In this document: positions 31,058 to 38,671 of the stretch, one piece after another
How the letters are laid out: each line of letters starts with the position of its first letter
How positions within the stretch are numbered: the stretch's first letter is position 1
NCBI GenBank assembly: GCA_026004615.1
Contig: BPJM01000014.1
Location: 1-64,000 of the forward strand
Direction: 5' to 3'
From: Planctomycetota bacterium
Lineage (GTDB): Bacteria; Planctomycetota; J058; J103
Length of the DNA stretch: 64,000 bases
The notes under the pieces: model-generated
The model's database searches: none
What the model was told of the DNA's origin: nothing
The model's input: only the letters and a program-made list of their open reading frames with translations
Program-made: the position numbers and the translations under genes

Positions 31058-32320
31058 TCAGCGGCCGATGAACTCCAGGAGCTCGTCCTCCCGCATGATC
31101 ACGACCCCGAACTGCACCGCCTTGCGGAACTCCTCGTGCTGCTCGGCGTTCTGCAGCGCCACCACGAAGTCGGTGTCGATCGTGACCTGCTTGTCGACCC
31201 GTCCGCCGAAGTCCTCGACCCGGCGCACCAGCTGGCTCCGGTCGTAGCGATCGCTGATCGGGCGGTCCCCGACGAAGACGAACACCATGTCCTTCTTGCG
31301 GTCGAACAGCGGCGAGGCGATGTAGTCGCCCTTGATGATCGGATCCGCCGGATCGAGCTGGCTCAGGATGGCGACCTGGGCCGTCTCGTCGTCGACCCGC
31401 TTGACCTCGACCCAGCCCTTGCGCTTCTTCTTGCCACCCTTGACGTACTGGAAGACCTCGAAGGTCAGCCCCCGCCGCAGCCGGTCCTCGCGGCCGATGT
31501 TGATCCAGGCCAGCCCCAGGCCCTGGTCGGCGTAGACGACCTCGCCGTCCGCCTCGGTGTCGGCGAGCGAGCGCCGCTTCTTCTCGGTGATCTCGGCGAT
31601 GCGCCCCTGCAGCTCGCTGATCTTGCTGCTGAGCAGCGCCTCCTGGGTGTTCTTCTCCTCCCGCAGCCGCTCCATCGCCTTCTGGACCGCGTCGATGCGT
31701 GCGAGCAGCTCGCGCTCCTTCTGGTCGGCGGCGGCCGCGTCCTGGATCGCCTTGTTCTCCAGCCGGGCCTTCTCCTGGCGCAGAGCGGCGAGCTGCTGCT
31801 CGAGCTGCTCGCGCTCGCGCCGCGCGCTCTGCCGCGCCTGCTCGAGCTGCGCCACCGCCTCGTTGCGGGCCAGCACCAGCCGGTTGAGCTCGGGAATCGC
31901 CGCTTCCAGCTGCACGAACAGATCGCTATACAACTCCAGCAGCGACTTGTACTCGCGCGGCTCCAGCTTGCCCGCCTTGTGGAGATCCTTGGCGAACTCC
32001 TCGCTCAGCACCCGCTCGAGGTTGAGCGTGTCGGCCAGTCGCTTGCCGGCCGGCGCCAGATAGTCGCGCTTGACCTTCTCGATGTCCACCGGGGCGAGGC
32101 TGCCGTGCACCAGCTCGTAGACCGACTGCAGCTCCGTGCGGACCTGCACCTCCTTGTTCTGGGTCTCCTCGACCTGCGCCCGCAGGCGGGCGATCTGCCG
32201 CTCGCGCTCCTCCAGCTGCGAGCCGAGGCTATAGGCGAGGAAGACCAGGACCACGATGATGATGACGCTCAGGATCAGCCCGACGAGCGTCGCGAGGTTG
32301 CCGCCCTTGCCGGCTGCCAT
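31058..32320 (-). CDS. Membrane-anchored coiled-coil protein with BRCT-like C-terminal domain
   Basis: 420 residues. A single N-terminal membrane helix (LVGLILSVIIIVVLVFLAYS) is followed by a long coiled coil (about 35-255, e.g. EQLEQQLAALRQEKARLENK). A beta domain follows (GEVVYADQGLGLAWINIGRE, RRGLTFEVFQYVKGG, GWVEVKRVDDETAQVAILSQ, IIKGDYIASPLF). The last ~85 residues follow the BRCT pattern: MVFVFVGDRP, LVRRVEDFGGRVDKQVTIDT, DFVVALQNAEQ, FRKAVQFGVVIMREDELLEF. The GG turn, hydrophobic strand positions and late [KR]A..GV.I...[DE]xL are as in BRCT folds. The cell location of the C-terminal domain depends on topology, which I cannot settle. A strong promoter lies upstream. Confidence 0.75.
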   Translation of the reverse strand: MAAGKGGNLATLVGLILSVIIIVVLVFLAYSLGSQLEERERQIARLRAQVEETQNKEVQVRTELQSVYELVHGSLAPVDIEKVKRDYLAPAGKRLADTLNLERVLSEEFAKDLHKAGKLEPREYKSLLELYSDLFVQLEAAIPELNRLVLARNEAVAQLEQARQSARREREQLEQQLAALRQEKARLENKAIQDAAAADQKERELLARIDAVQKAMERLREEKNTQEALLSSKISELQGRIAEITEKKRRSLADTEADGEVVYADQGLGLAWINIGREDRLRRGLTFEVFQYVKGGKKKRKGWVEVKRVDDETAQVAILSQLDPADPIIKGDYIASPLFDRKKDMVFVFVGDRPISDRYDRSQLVRRVEDFGGRVDKQVTIDTDFVVALQNAEQHEEFRKAVQFGVVIMREDELLEFIGR

Positions 32321-32377
32321 GCCGTCCTCCCGGCTCCGCCACCGCCACGACGTTTGCGCGCCACCCCGGTGCGGGCG

Positions 32378-32405
32378 ATTGTAGCCGCGCCCGGAGGCCT
32401 GTCAA
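32378..32405 (-). promoter_or_regulatory. Near-consensus sigma70 promoter for the BRCT-like coiled-coil gene
   Basis: On the minus strand: TTGACA (32405-32400), 16-bp spacer, TACAAT (32383-32378), preceded by GGC as in the window's other GCTACAAT sites. Transcription would start near 32371, giving a ~50-nt leader to the ATG at 32320. Confidence 0.8.
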
Positions 32406-32447
32406 GGAAACGGAAGGGGCGTCCGGGGTTATGTCACCGTTCCGTCA

Positions 32448-32476
32448 TCGCCAGCGAGGACGGGGTGCGGTATCCT
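32448..32476 (+). promoter_or_regulatory. Putative promoter for coaE
   Basis: TCGCCA (32448-32453), 17-bp spacer, TATCCT (32471-32476), about 37 bp before the coaE ATG and back-to-back with the stronger minus-strand promoter. The hexamers each match four or five of six consensus bases. Confidence 0.4.
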
Positions 32477-32512
32477 CGGGACAGGGACAGACCGTGAGGT
32501 GGCAGGTGCGCG

Positions 32513-33163
32513 ATGGGGGACGGCACGCGCGGTCCGGGACGACCGCCTCTGGTCGTGGGGCTGCTGGGCGGGATCGCGAGCGGCAAGTCCGAGGTGGCAC
32601 GGCGCCTGGCGGCCCGCGGCGCGGAGGTGCTGGACGCGGACCGGCTGGCACACGCCGAACTCGACCGGCCCGAAGTCCGCGAACGCCTGCGCGCAGAGTT
32701 CGGCCCCGGGATCTTCGATGCCGCCGGTGAGCTCGACCGGAGGGAGTTGTCACGGGTGGTCTTCGCCGATCCGGCGCGACTGCGGCGCCTGGAGCAGATC
32801 GTGCACCCGGGCGTGCTGGCCGCCATCGCCGGGCGGCTCGCCGCGCTCGCCGCGCCTGCGCCGGCGCGGCGCCGGGTCGCGGTGCTCGATGTGCCGCTGC
32901 TGCTGGAGAGCGGCATGGCCGCGGGCTGCGATGAGCTGCTCTTCGTGCATGCCCCACCGGCGGCCCGCCGGGCGCGCGCGCGCGCCCGCGGCTGGGACGA
33001 GGCGGAACTGGGACGCCGCGAGGCGCACCAGGCCGACCTCGAGCGCAAGCGCGCCGCCGCCACCTGGGTGGTGGACAACACCGGCTCGCTCGCCGAACTG
33101 GACGAGCAGCTCGAGCGGTTCTGGCGCGAGCGGATCGCACCGGCGCTGCGGCCCGCGGACTAG
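32513..33163 (+). CDS. coaE: Dephospho-CoA kinase
   Basis: Catalyses the last step of CoA synthesis: phosphorylation of dephospho-CoA by ATP. 216 residues with P-loop VGLLGGIASGKSEVARRLAA, the DADRLAHAEL motif (DAD.laH), IVHPGVLAAI, VAVLDVPLLLESGMAAGCDE (the family's VPLLFE), and WVVDNTGSLAELDEQLERFW, the normal NNGtleel-type end. ATG 32513 follows a GAGG-containing leader. It diverges from the BRCT-like gene and converges on the pseudopilin operon. Confidence 0.95.
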   Translation: MGDGTRGPGRPPLVVGLLGGIASGKSEVARRLAARGAEVLDADRLAHAELDRPEVRERLRAEFGPGIFDAAGELDRRELSRVVFADPARLRRLEQIVHPGVLAAIAGRLAALAAPAPARRRVAVLDVPLLLESGMAAGCDELLFVHAPPAARRARARARGWDEAELGRREAHQADLERKRAAATWVVDNTGSLAELDEQLERFWRERIAPALRPAD

Positions 33164-33167
33164 ACAA

Positions 33168-33184
33168 GGCCCGGCGGGCGGGCC
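33168..33184. terminator. Hairpin between convergent coaE and gspJ-like genes
   Basis: GGCCCG-GCGGG-CGGGCC, six GC pairs with a 5-nt loop, 4 bp after the coaE stop. There is no T-run. Candidate bidirectional terminator. Confidence 0.4.
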
Positions 33185-33225
33185 ATGCGCGGGGCGGCCG
33201 CAGCATGCACGGCGGCGGCAGTCGG

Positions 33226-34377
33226 TCAGCTGCGCGGCAGCTCGAAGGTCCGCTGGATGGTACGGGCCTCGACCGAACGCCCGTCGATGATGCGCAGGGT
33301 GACCCGGATCGCTCCGGGCAGCCAGCCGTGCCGCCAGTCGACCCGGATCGCGTCCTCGGGGCGGCTGGCGAGCTGCGAGACCAGCTCCACCTCCTCCTCG
33401 AAGCTGACGCGCGTCTGGCCGGGCGTCGAGGTGCGGTCGACCTGCCGGACCACCAGGTGCTTGCCGAAATCGGTGCGGAACTGGCCGAGCGGCTTGGTCA
33501 GCACGTACATGCGGTCGCCGGGGGCGAGCTGCCGGAGCGGATCGCGCACCACCAGCTGGCCCTGCCTGGTCAGATCCCCCTCGCCCCGCTCCACGCACAT
33601 GAGCATGCTGGTCCCGCCCGAGGCGTAGTTGCGCAGCAACGGCGGATACGGATCGCCCGGCGGCGGCTGCCCGCCCTGCACCGCCTCCCGCGCCGAGTAG
33701 AAGCGGCCGAGGGTGCCCCGTGCCCGATCGCGGATGAACAGCTCGACCTTGAACTCCTGTACGTAGTAGCACACGTCCATCGGCGGGTGGATCTTCACGA
33801 CGGGGTTGCCGCTGCTCGGATCGATCTTCTCGACCTCCACCACCGTGCGCCGCAGCACCGGCCAGCGGCGGGGCCGTGCGGGATCGTCGCCGAGCCACAG
33901 CTCGTAGGCGACCAGCACCTCCTTCGGCGGGCCGCCCAGCGAGGCCAGGGTGCGGAAATAGAGTGCGTCGTGCCGGTAGGGTTCCGGCCCGCGCTGGCGG
34001 CGGTCGGTCGGCTCGTAGCCCGGGGGCTGCCTGACCGCCAGCGCGTGCACGTAGTCCACCCCGGGCTGGAACCAGCCTCGCAGCGTCGGGTTCGCCTCGT
34101 TGTCGTTGTAGAATCCGCGCCCGTAGGCCCGCGTCCGCACGTCGTCGAAGAACTCCATCTGGTCGGTCTTGACGGCGTTGCGCAGGTCCCGCTCCAGCAG
34201 ATCGAGCGCCGCGCGCGCATTCTGGAAGACCTGGACCATCGCGTCCGAGCGCTCGTAGAGCCTGCGCGCGCCGTTGAAGATGATCTGGATCTGGAGCACG
34301 ATGATCACCATCAACGCGATGGCGACCAGCAGCTCCACCAGGGTGAAACCGCCCCGCGACCGTCCGGCTCCCGCCAC
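33226..34377 (-). CDS. GspJ-like pseudopilin
   Basis: 383 residues. The prepilin signal RGG|FTLVELLVAIALMVIIV has Glu at +5, with cleavage expected after Gly by the prepilin peptidase. A long helix (RRLYERSDAMVQVFQNARAA) and LDLLERDLRNAV, typical of GspJ/PilW minor pseudopilins, follow. The remainder is a large beta-rich head, longer than E. coli GspJ (about 190 residues). GTG 34377 has GGGGGGAG upstream. Last gene of the five-gene pseudopilin cluster; probably a minor tip subunit of a type II secretion-like pseudopilus (inference). Confidence 0.8.
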   Translation of the reverse strand: MAGAGRSRGGFTLVELLVAIALMVIIVLQIQIIFNGARRLYERSDAMVQVFQNARAALDLLERDLRNAVKTDQMEFFDDVRTRAYGRGFYNDNEANPTLRGWFQPGVDYVHALAVRQPPGYEPTDRRQRGPEPYRHDALYFRTLASLGGPPKEVLVAYELWLGDDPARPRRWPVLRRTVVEVEKIDPSSGNPVVKIHPPMDVCYYVQEFKVELFIRDRARGTLGRFYSAREAVQGGQPPPGDPYPPLLRNYASGGTSMLMCVERGEGDLTRQGQLVVRDPLRQLAPGDRMYVLTKPLGQFRTDFGKHLVVRQVDRTSTPGQTRVSFEEEVELVSQLASRPEDAIRVDWRHGWLPGAIRVTLRIIDGRSVEARTIQRTFELPRS

Positions 34378-34388
34378 CCCGCTCCCCC

Positions 34389-35223
34389 CTACTGCGCCGC
34401 CACGTAGGTCACGAACGTGGCGATCGGGTCGTTGAAGCGGCTCTCCTGCTCGGGCAGGAAGTTGCGATAGACCATGACCGTCACCTCGTACAGCCCCGGC
34501 ACCACGGGCTGGCGGCGCCGGTCGGGGTCGGGGTTGTCGGCGTCCGGCCCGACCGTCGGCCGCACGATGAAGGCGAAGCCATAGCGCCGGTAGGGGTCCG
34601 CCTCCCAGCGCTGCCGTACGTCCTCATCCAGCGCCGCGTCGCCGGGCAGCGCCATCCACTCCCCGAGTTGGTACACCTGGCTCACCTTGGGCTTGGTGCC
34701 ACGGCTCGGGTCGGCGAAGGTGTGGTATTCGAGCGCCCGCCGCGCCGCATTGTCGCCCCCGCTGCGCCCGCGGGTAGAGGAAGGCGCGCGGCACGCTGCC
34801 GCCGCCGGGGCCGGTCTGGGTCTCCTCGGGGCGCGGCAGCACGATGCAGTAATCGCGCGTCAGCAGCGTCGCCAGCGCGGCCTGAACGGCAGCCGGGTTG
34901 CCGAGGTCGAGGTCGCGCAGCAGCCCCTGCCGGTCGTCGGCCAGGTCGCGCACCCCGTCGTGCACGAACAGGAACGCATCCACCTCCTCGGTCGCCACCC
35001 GCGCCTGGCGCAGTCCGAGCCGGATGGCATCGACCACCGACTGCGCGATGGCGGCGGCGTAACTCTTCTCGACCGTGTCGTTGGCCTGCCGCATCCCGGC
35101 CGGGAATACGCTCATGATCCCGACCAGCCCGATCATGAGCACGACCATGGCGATCAGGATCTCGATCAGCGTGAAACCGCGGGCACGGCCAGCAGGCGGC
35201 ACGCAGGGCATCGCGACCCTCAT
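34389..35223 (-). CDS. GspI/PilV-like pseudopilin, one frameshift
   Basis: About 278 residues. Prepilin signal ARG|FTLIEILIAMVVLMIGLV with Glu+5, then FPAGMRQANDTVEKSYAAAI, the PilV/GspI-like start. An indel near 34765, in a GC run after FLYPR, moves the frame; reading resumes at GGDNAARRALEYHTFADPSR and ends IATFVTYVAAQ. The ATG at 35223 overlaps the preceding gene's TGA (ATGA), so the two are translationally coupled. One base, most likely a sequencing error, is the only defect. Confidence 0.77.
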
Positions 35224-36014
35224 GGCACCGGCATGAACTCGAAACGCTCGCCGATCTCCAGCACGCGCGACAACGCGCGGCCGGTCAGCGGCACCAGATC
35301 GATGAAGGCCCTGCGGCGCTTGCCGCCGCTCAGCCGCTCGAGCCCGCCCGGCCCGGTCTCCACGAGGACCAGGTCGGCGCGCGTGTCCTCGGGCACCTGG
35401 TAGCAACCCTCATCCGGCATGTAGAGGTTGCGCCCCGCCCCGGGATGGACCGCGGGGAAGTCGGTACGAGGAGCGAGCGCGCCATCGGGCTCGTAGGCGA
35501 GGGCGTCCGGATGACCGCGCTCGAAGTAGGGCGAGTTGAGCGGCAGCGGCGCTGCCGGATCGGGCAGCTGGCCCAGCGCCCATACCCGCGCCGTCATGTA
35601 CTGCGCCCCCCACTGCACGCCCGCGAGCAGCTCGATCCGATCGCCGACGTAGCCGCCGGGGAAGTGACCCGGCGTACCCGGCTCGCCCATCGGCTCCATG
35701 TAGATCCGCATCGCGGAGCGAGCCTTGAGGATGGGCTCTGCCGGATCCTCGTAGGTGTACAGCACCACGACGTGGCGCGCCCGCTTGGTGACCGCGCGGC
35801 GGCGCGCCTCGTTGAGCGCGGTCACGACGATGCGGGCCGACTGCTCCAGGCGGGCGGCGTTGCGAAAGGCGTTGATGGCGGGGATGGAGGCCGCCGCCAG
35901 GACCAGGATGATGGAGATCACGACGAGCAGCTCGGTGAGCGTGAAGCCGGCGCGCGAGGACACCACCCCGCCGCTCCGCCGTGCCGCCCCGCTCGTGGCC
36001 ATGCCGCCGCTCAC
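35220..36014 (-). CDS. GspH-like pseudopilin
   Basis: 264 residues from the GTG at 36014 (ATG at 36002 is an alternative). Prepilin signal SRAG|FTLTELLVVISIILVLA, then SIPAINAFRNAARLEQSARI and VVTALNEARRRAVTKRARHV, the usual GspH/FimT helix and following strand. A larger than usual beta head follows (RIYMEPMG.., VWALGQLPDPAAPLPLNSPY). The GTG start sits 7 bp after the upstream gene's stop with GAGGGG in front, though the spacing is short. Fourth member from the cluster's 3' end. Confidence 0.8.
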   Translation of the reverse strand: MSGGMATSGAARRSGGVVSSRAGFTLTELLVVISIILVLAAASIPAINAFRNAARLEQSARIVVTALNEARRRAVTKRARHVVVLYTYEDPAEPILKARSAMRIYMEPMGEPGTPGHFPGGYVGDRIELLAGVQWGAQYMTARVWALGQLPDPAAPLPLNSPYFERGHPDALAYEPDGALAPRTDFPAVHPGAGRNLYMPDEGCYQVPEDTRADLVLVETGPGGLERLSGGKRRRAFIDLVPLTGRALSRVLEIGERFEFMPVP

Positions 36015-36020
36015 CGCCCC

Positions 36021-36800
36021 TCACCAGTTGCCGATGTCGTCGCTCGGGTCACGCGGGTCGAGCCCGTGCGACCAGAGGTCGAACTTGCCCGGGTTCCTGG
36101 GCCGCACCGCGCCGCCGGCCGCCCGTGGATCGGGACCGTGCATGGCGTCCGCGATGAAACCGCTCATGGTGTGCACGCCCGGCGCGCTCTGCTCTGTGAC
36201 CCGATAGCTGCCGTCGCGCCGGCGCGCGACGTTGTCGTAGTGGATGGGGTTGCCGTACGCGTCGATGATCTCGGTCGTCGGCTCGCGCAGCCGGTCCTCC
36301 AGCGCCATCCCCTCCTGCCCGGAGAGCATCCCCTCGGTGAACTCGAGAAACGGGCCCACCTGGCGCTTCATCCGCTCCATGCCCGCCTCGTATTCCTTGA
36401 GCTGAGGCACACCCAGGTAGTACACCAGCGCCGCGCTTCCCTTGATCGGCACCTGCCGGCCGCCGTCGGTGCGGACTGCCGGCTCATCCGCGTCGAAGCC
36501 GTCCGGCGGGTAGGCGCGGAACTCCGCATAGTAGGCAGCGAGCGCGGACTCGATGCGGGCGATCAGCCCGCGCGTGTTCTGCTCGTAGGCGCGTTTGCGG
36601 TAGGCGTTCAGGCCGTACAGCGCGAGCGACATGAGGATCACGATGATGGCCATGGCCATCATGACCTCGACCAGGGTGAAACCGGTCTCGGGCCGCCCCC
36701 GCCCCGCGCCCCGCCGGCCCGCGGCACTTGCCGCGGCGCGCGCCCGCACTCGGCGCACACCACTGCACTGCCGGGCGCTGGTCTTCCCCTCAGGGCCCAT
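36021..36800 (-). CDS. GspG-like pseudopilin (second copy)
   Basis: 259 residues. Unusually long N-terminal leader (about 38 residues before ETG|FTLVEVMMAMAIIVILMS). It then has YGLNAYRKRAYEQNTRGLIA and ESALAAYYAEFRAYPPDGFD, typical of GspG. The C-terminus FDLWSHGLDPRDPSDDIGNW matches the GspG calcium-loop region (WS.G.D......DDI..W), so it is a major-pseudopilin type. ATG 36800, 11 bp after the first GspG gene's stop, has a GTGAGG ribosome site. The long leader is odd and a later start cannot be excluded. Confidence 0.8.
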   Translation of the reverse strand: MGPEGKTSARQCSGVRRVRARAAASAAGRRGAGRGRPETGFTLVEVMMAMAIIVILMSLALYGLNAYRKRAYEQNTRGLIARIESALAAYYAEFRAYPPDGFDADEPAVRTDGGRQVPIKGSAALVYYLGVPQLKEYEAGMERMKRQVGPFLEFTEGMLSGQEGMALEDRLREPTTEIIDAYGNPIHYDNVARRRDGSYRVTEQSAPGVHTMSGFIADAMHGPDPRAAGGAVRPRNPGKFDLWSHGLDPRDPSDDIGNW

Positions 36801-36811
36801 CCCGCTGCGCC

Positions 36812-37411
36812 TCACTTCCACGACGTGATGTCGTCTTCCTCGCCCCAGTCGTTGCGCCGGTTGGGGCCGTTCGACCAGATGGCGTACTTCTGGCCGCCGA
36901 CCGCACGGAGCTGCCCGCCCTCGATCTGCCGCCGCGACGGGGGATGGCTGTCCCACTCCACGTAGTGGTACGGCCGCCCCCAGGGATCGAGGAGCACGCA
37001 CGGGGTGTAGTTGCCGCTCTGGAAATCGAGCTGCTCGCGGCTCGGCGTCTGGTACTCCTCGCCCTCGCCGGTGAGGAAGCGGCCCGGCCAGAGCCCGATC
37101 CGTTCCATCTTCCAGTCGCTGAGGTGCGATTCCCGATCGCCGCCGAGCCGCGGGTTGCCGGTATACAACGCCTTGAACAGCGCCTCCGGGTCGTCCTTCG
37201 GGGTTGCGAGCCCGGCATTGGGATAGATGGTGGTGGAGGCATGGTAGGCCTCCAGCGCCGTCTTCAGCGAAGCGATGTTGGAAACCGCCTCCGCCTCCAG
37301 CGCCCGCTGCCGGATCTTGCCCACCGAGACCACCACCAGGCCCGCCAGGATCGTGATGATCGCCATGACGACCAGCAGCTCGATCAGCGTGAATCCCGCG
37401 CGCGCTCGCAT
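36812..37411 (-). CDS. GspG-like major pseudopilin (first gene of cluster)
   Basis: 199 residues. Short leader MRARAG|FTLIELLVVMAIITILAGL, with cleavage after Gly and Glu+5; helix SVGKIRQRALEAEAVSNIAS and the classic GspG motif LKTALEAYHASTTIYPNAGL. The end KYAIWSNGPNRRNDWGEEDD is the WS.GP...DD region. ATG 37411 has AGGGAGA. It heads the five-gene cluster. No GspD/E/F or prepilin peptidase gene is present here, so the pseudopilus machinery must be encoded elsewhere. Confidence 0.85.
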   Translation of the reverse strand: MRARAGFTLIELLVVMAIITILAGLVVVSVGKIRQRALEAEAVSNIASLKTALEAYHASTTIYPNAGLATPKDDPEALFKALYTGNPRLGGDRESHLSDWKMERIGLWPGRFLTGEGEEYQTPSREQLDFQSGNYTPCVLLDPWGRPYHYVEWDSHPPSRRQIEGGQLRAVGGQKYAIWSNGPNRRNDWGEEDDITSWK

Positions 37412-37577
37412 CGATCTCCCTGCCCCTTCGCCGCCGGCCCGTCCACCGGCGCGGCCGGCTCCGGCCGCGCTCCTGCCGATGAAACGACGCCTGGCAGGCG
37501 CTGATTCTTGCACATGGACGAGCGCGCGTCCAGCGCGCGCTGGTGGCTGCCGCCCCGCGGGGCGACCGGCCGCCGGC

Positions 37578-38286
37578 TCATGCCGAGACGGGCGCCCCGC
37601 TGCCGGCCGCCCCCGCGCCGGAGGGCAGCGGGTCGACGAAGCCCAGCTCGCGCAGCACGGGCAGCAACCGCTCGAGCGGAAGTCCCATCGCGTTGCTGCG
37701 ACTGCCGGCCTGCACCTGGGCGATCGGGGGCTCGTCCTGCACTCCGTAGCCGCCTGCCTTGCCGCGCCAGGCCCCGCTGTCCAGGTAGCGCCGGAGCTCT
37801 GCCGGGCCGAGCGCCCGCACCGCCACCGTGCTGGTCTCGATCCAGCGCCGTTGCCGTCCCTGTTGGGCCTGCAGCAACACCGCCGCGCTGACGACCCGGT
37901 GCGGCCGCCCCGCCAGCCGCACCAGCATGGCCGCGGCCCCCGCGCGGTCGGCGGGCTGGCCCAGCAGCGCGCCGTCCGGCGCACAGACCACGGTGTCGGC
38001 CGCCAGGATCCAGCTCGGCCGCCCGGCCGTAGCCGCCCACTGCGCCGCCGCCGCCAGCGCCTTCAGCAGCGCCAGGCTCGCGCTCAGCCAGCGCGCGGCC
38101 GCCACCCCCGCCCGCCGCGGCGCGGCGGCGCCGCGCCGCCAGCAGCAGGCGGGCGAGCGCGTCCTCGTCCAGTCCCGTGGGCGGCAAGACGCCGAAGCGC
38201 ACCCCCGCCTCGGCCAGCAGAAGGCGGCGGCGCGGAGAGCCGCTGGCCAGCAGCAGCTCCCCGCGCCCCTGGTGATCACCAGCCAT
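37578..38286 (-). CDS. maf: Maf-like nucleoside triphosphate pyrophosphatase, one frameshift
   Basis: Maf/YhdE-type house-cleaning enzyme that hydrolyses modified or canonical dTTP/UTP-like nucleotides; also called septum-formation inhibitor. N-terminus ELLLASGSPRRRLLLAEAGV with the SPRR motif in one frame, then after an indel near 38120 (GC-repetitive stretch) the second frame continues LALLKALAAAAQWA, ILAADTVVCAPDGALLGQPA (catalytic Asp), GRPHRVVSAAVLLQ and RGKAGGYGVQDEP (GKAGaYgiQ), ending normally. About 235 residues. ATG 38286. It may be cotranscribed with the pseudopilin cluster downstream. Confidence 0.85.
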
Positions 38287-38338
38287 GCTCAGCCGCGGCG
38301 CACTGCCGCCACTGGCGATGCGCGCGCCGCGCCGCGAC

Positions 38339-38584
38339 TCAGGAACGGAACGACCCCGCCTGCGCCTGCGCCGCTCCGGCCCCCAGCCGGATCACGTTGG
38401 CGGCCTGCACCCCGTTCTTGCCGGGCACGATCTCGAACTCGACCGGCTCGCCGTCCTCCAGCGTGCGGAAGCCGCTCGACTGGATCGCGGAGTAATGGAC
38501 GAAGATGTCCTCCGCCCGCCCCTCCTCGATGATGAAGCCATAGCCCTTCTTCGCATCGAACCACTTCACCCTGCCCTGCGGCAT
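38339..38584 (-). CDS. Cold-shock protein (CspA family)
   Basis: 81 residues: one OB-fold cold-shock domain binding single-stranded RNA/DNA. RNP1-like KKGYGFI and RNP2-like DIFVHYSAI are both present (the usual KGFGFI and VFVHFSAI). It begins [17 protein letters not shown] and has [20 protein letters not shown], with a short Ala/Gln tail. Complete and intact, between maf and pnp on the same strand. Confidence 0.95.
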   Translation of the reverse strand: MPQGRVKWFDAKKGYGFIIEEGRAEDIFVHYSAIQSSGFRTLEDGEPVEFEIVPGKNGVQAANVIRLGAGAAQAQAGSFRS

Positions 38585-38671
38585 GACGAAACCCCCTCAT
38601 CACCTGCTCGGCGGCACATCCGGCCGCCGGACGTCAACCCCCTGCGATCCCCGCGGCGGCGGCCCGCGCGC

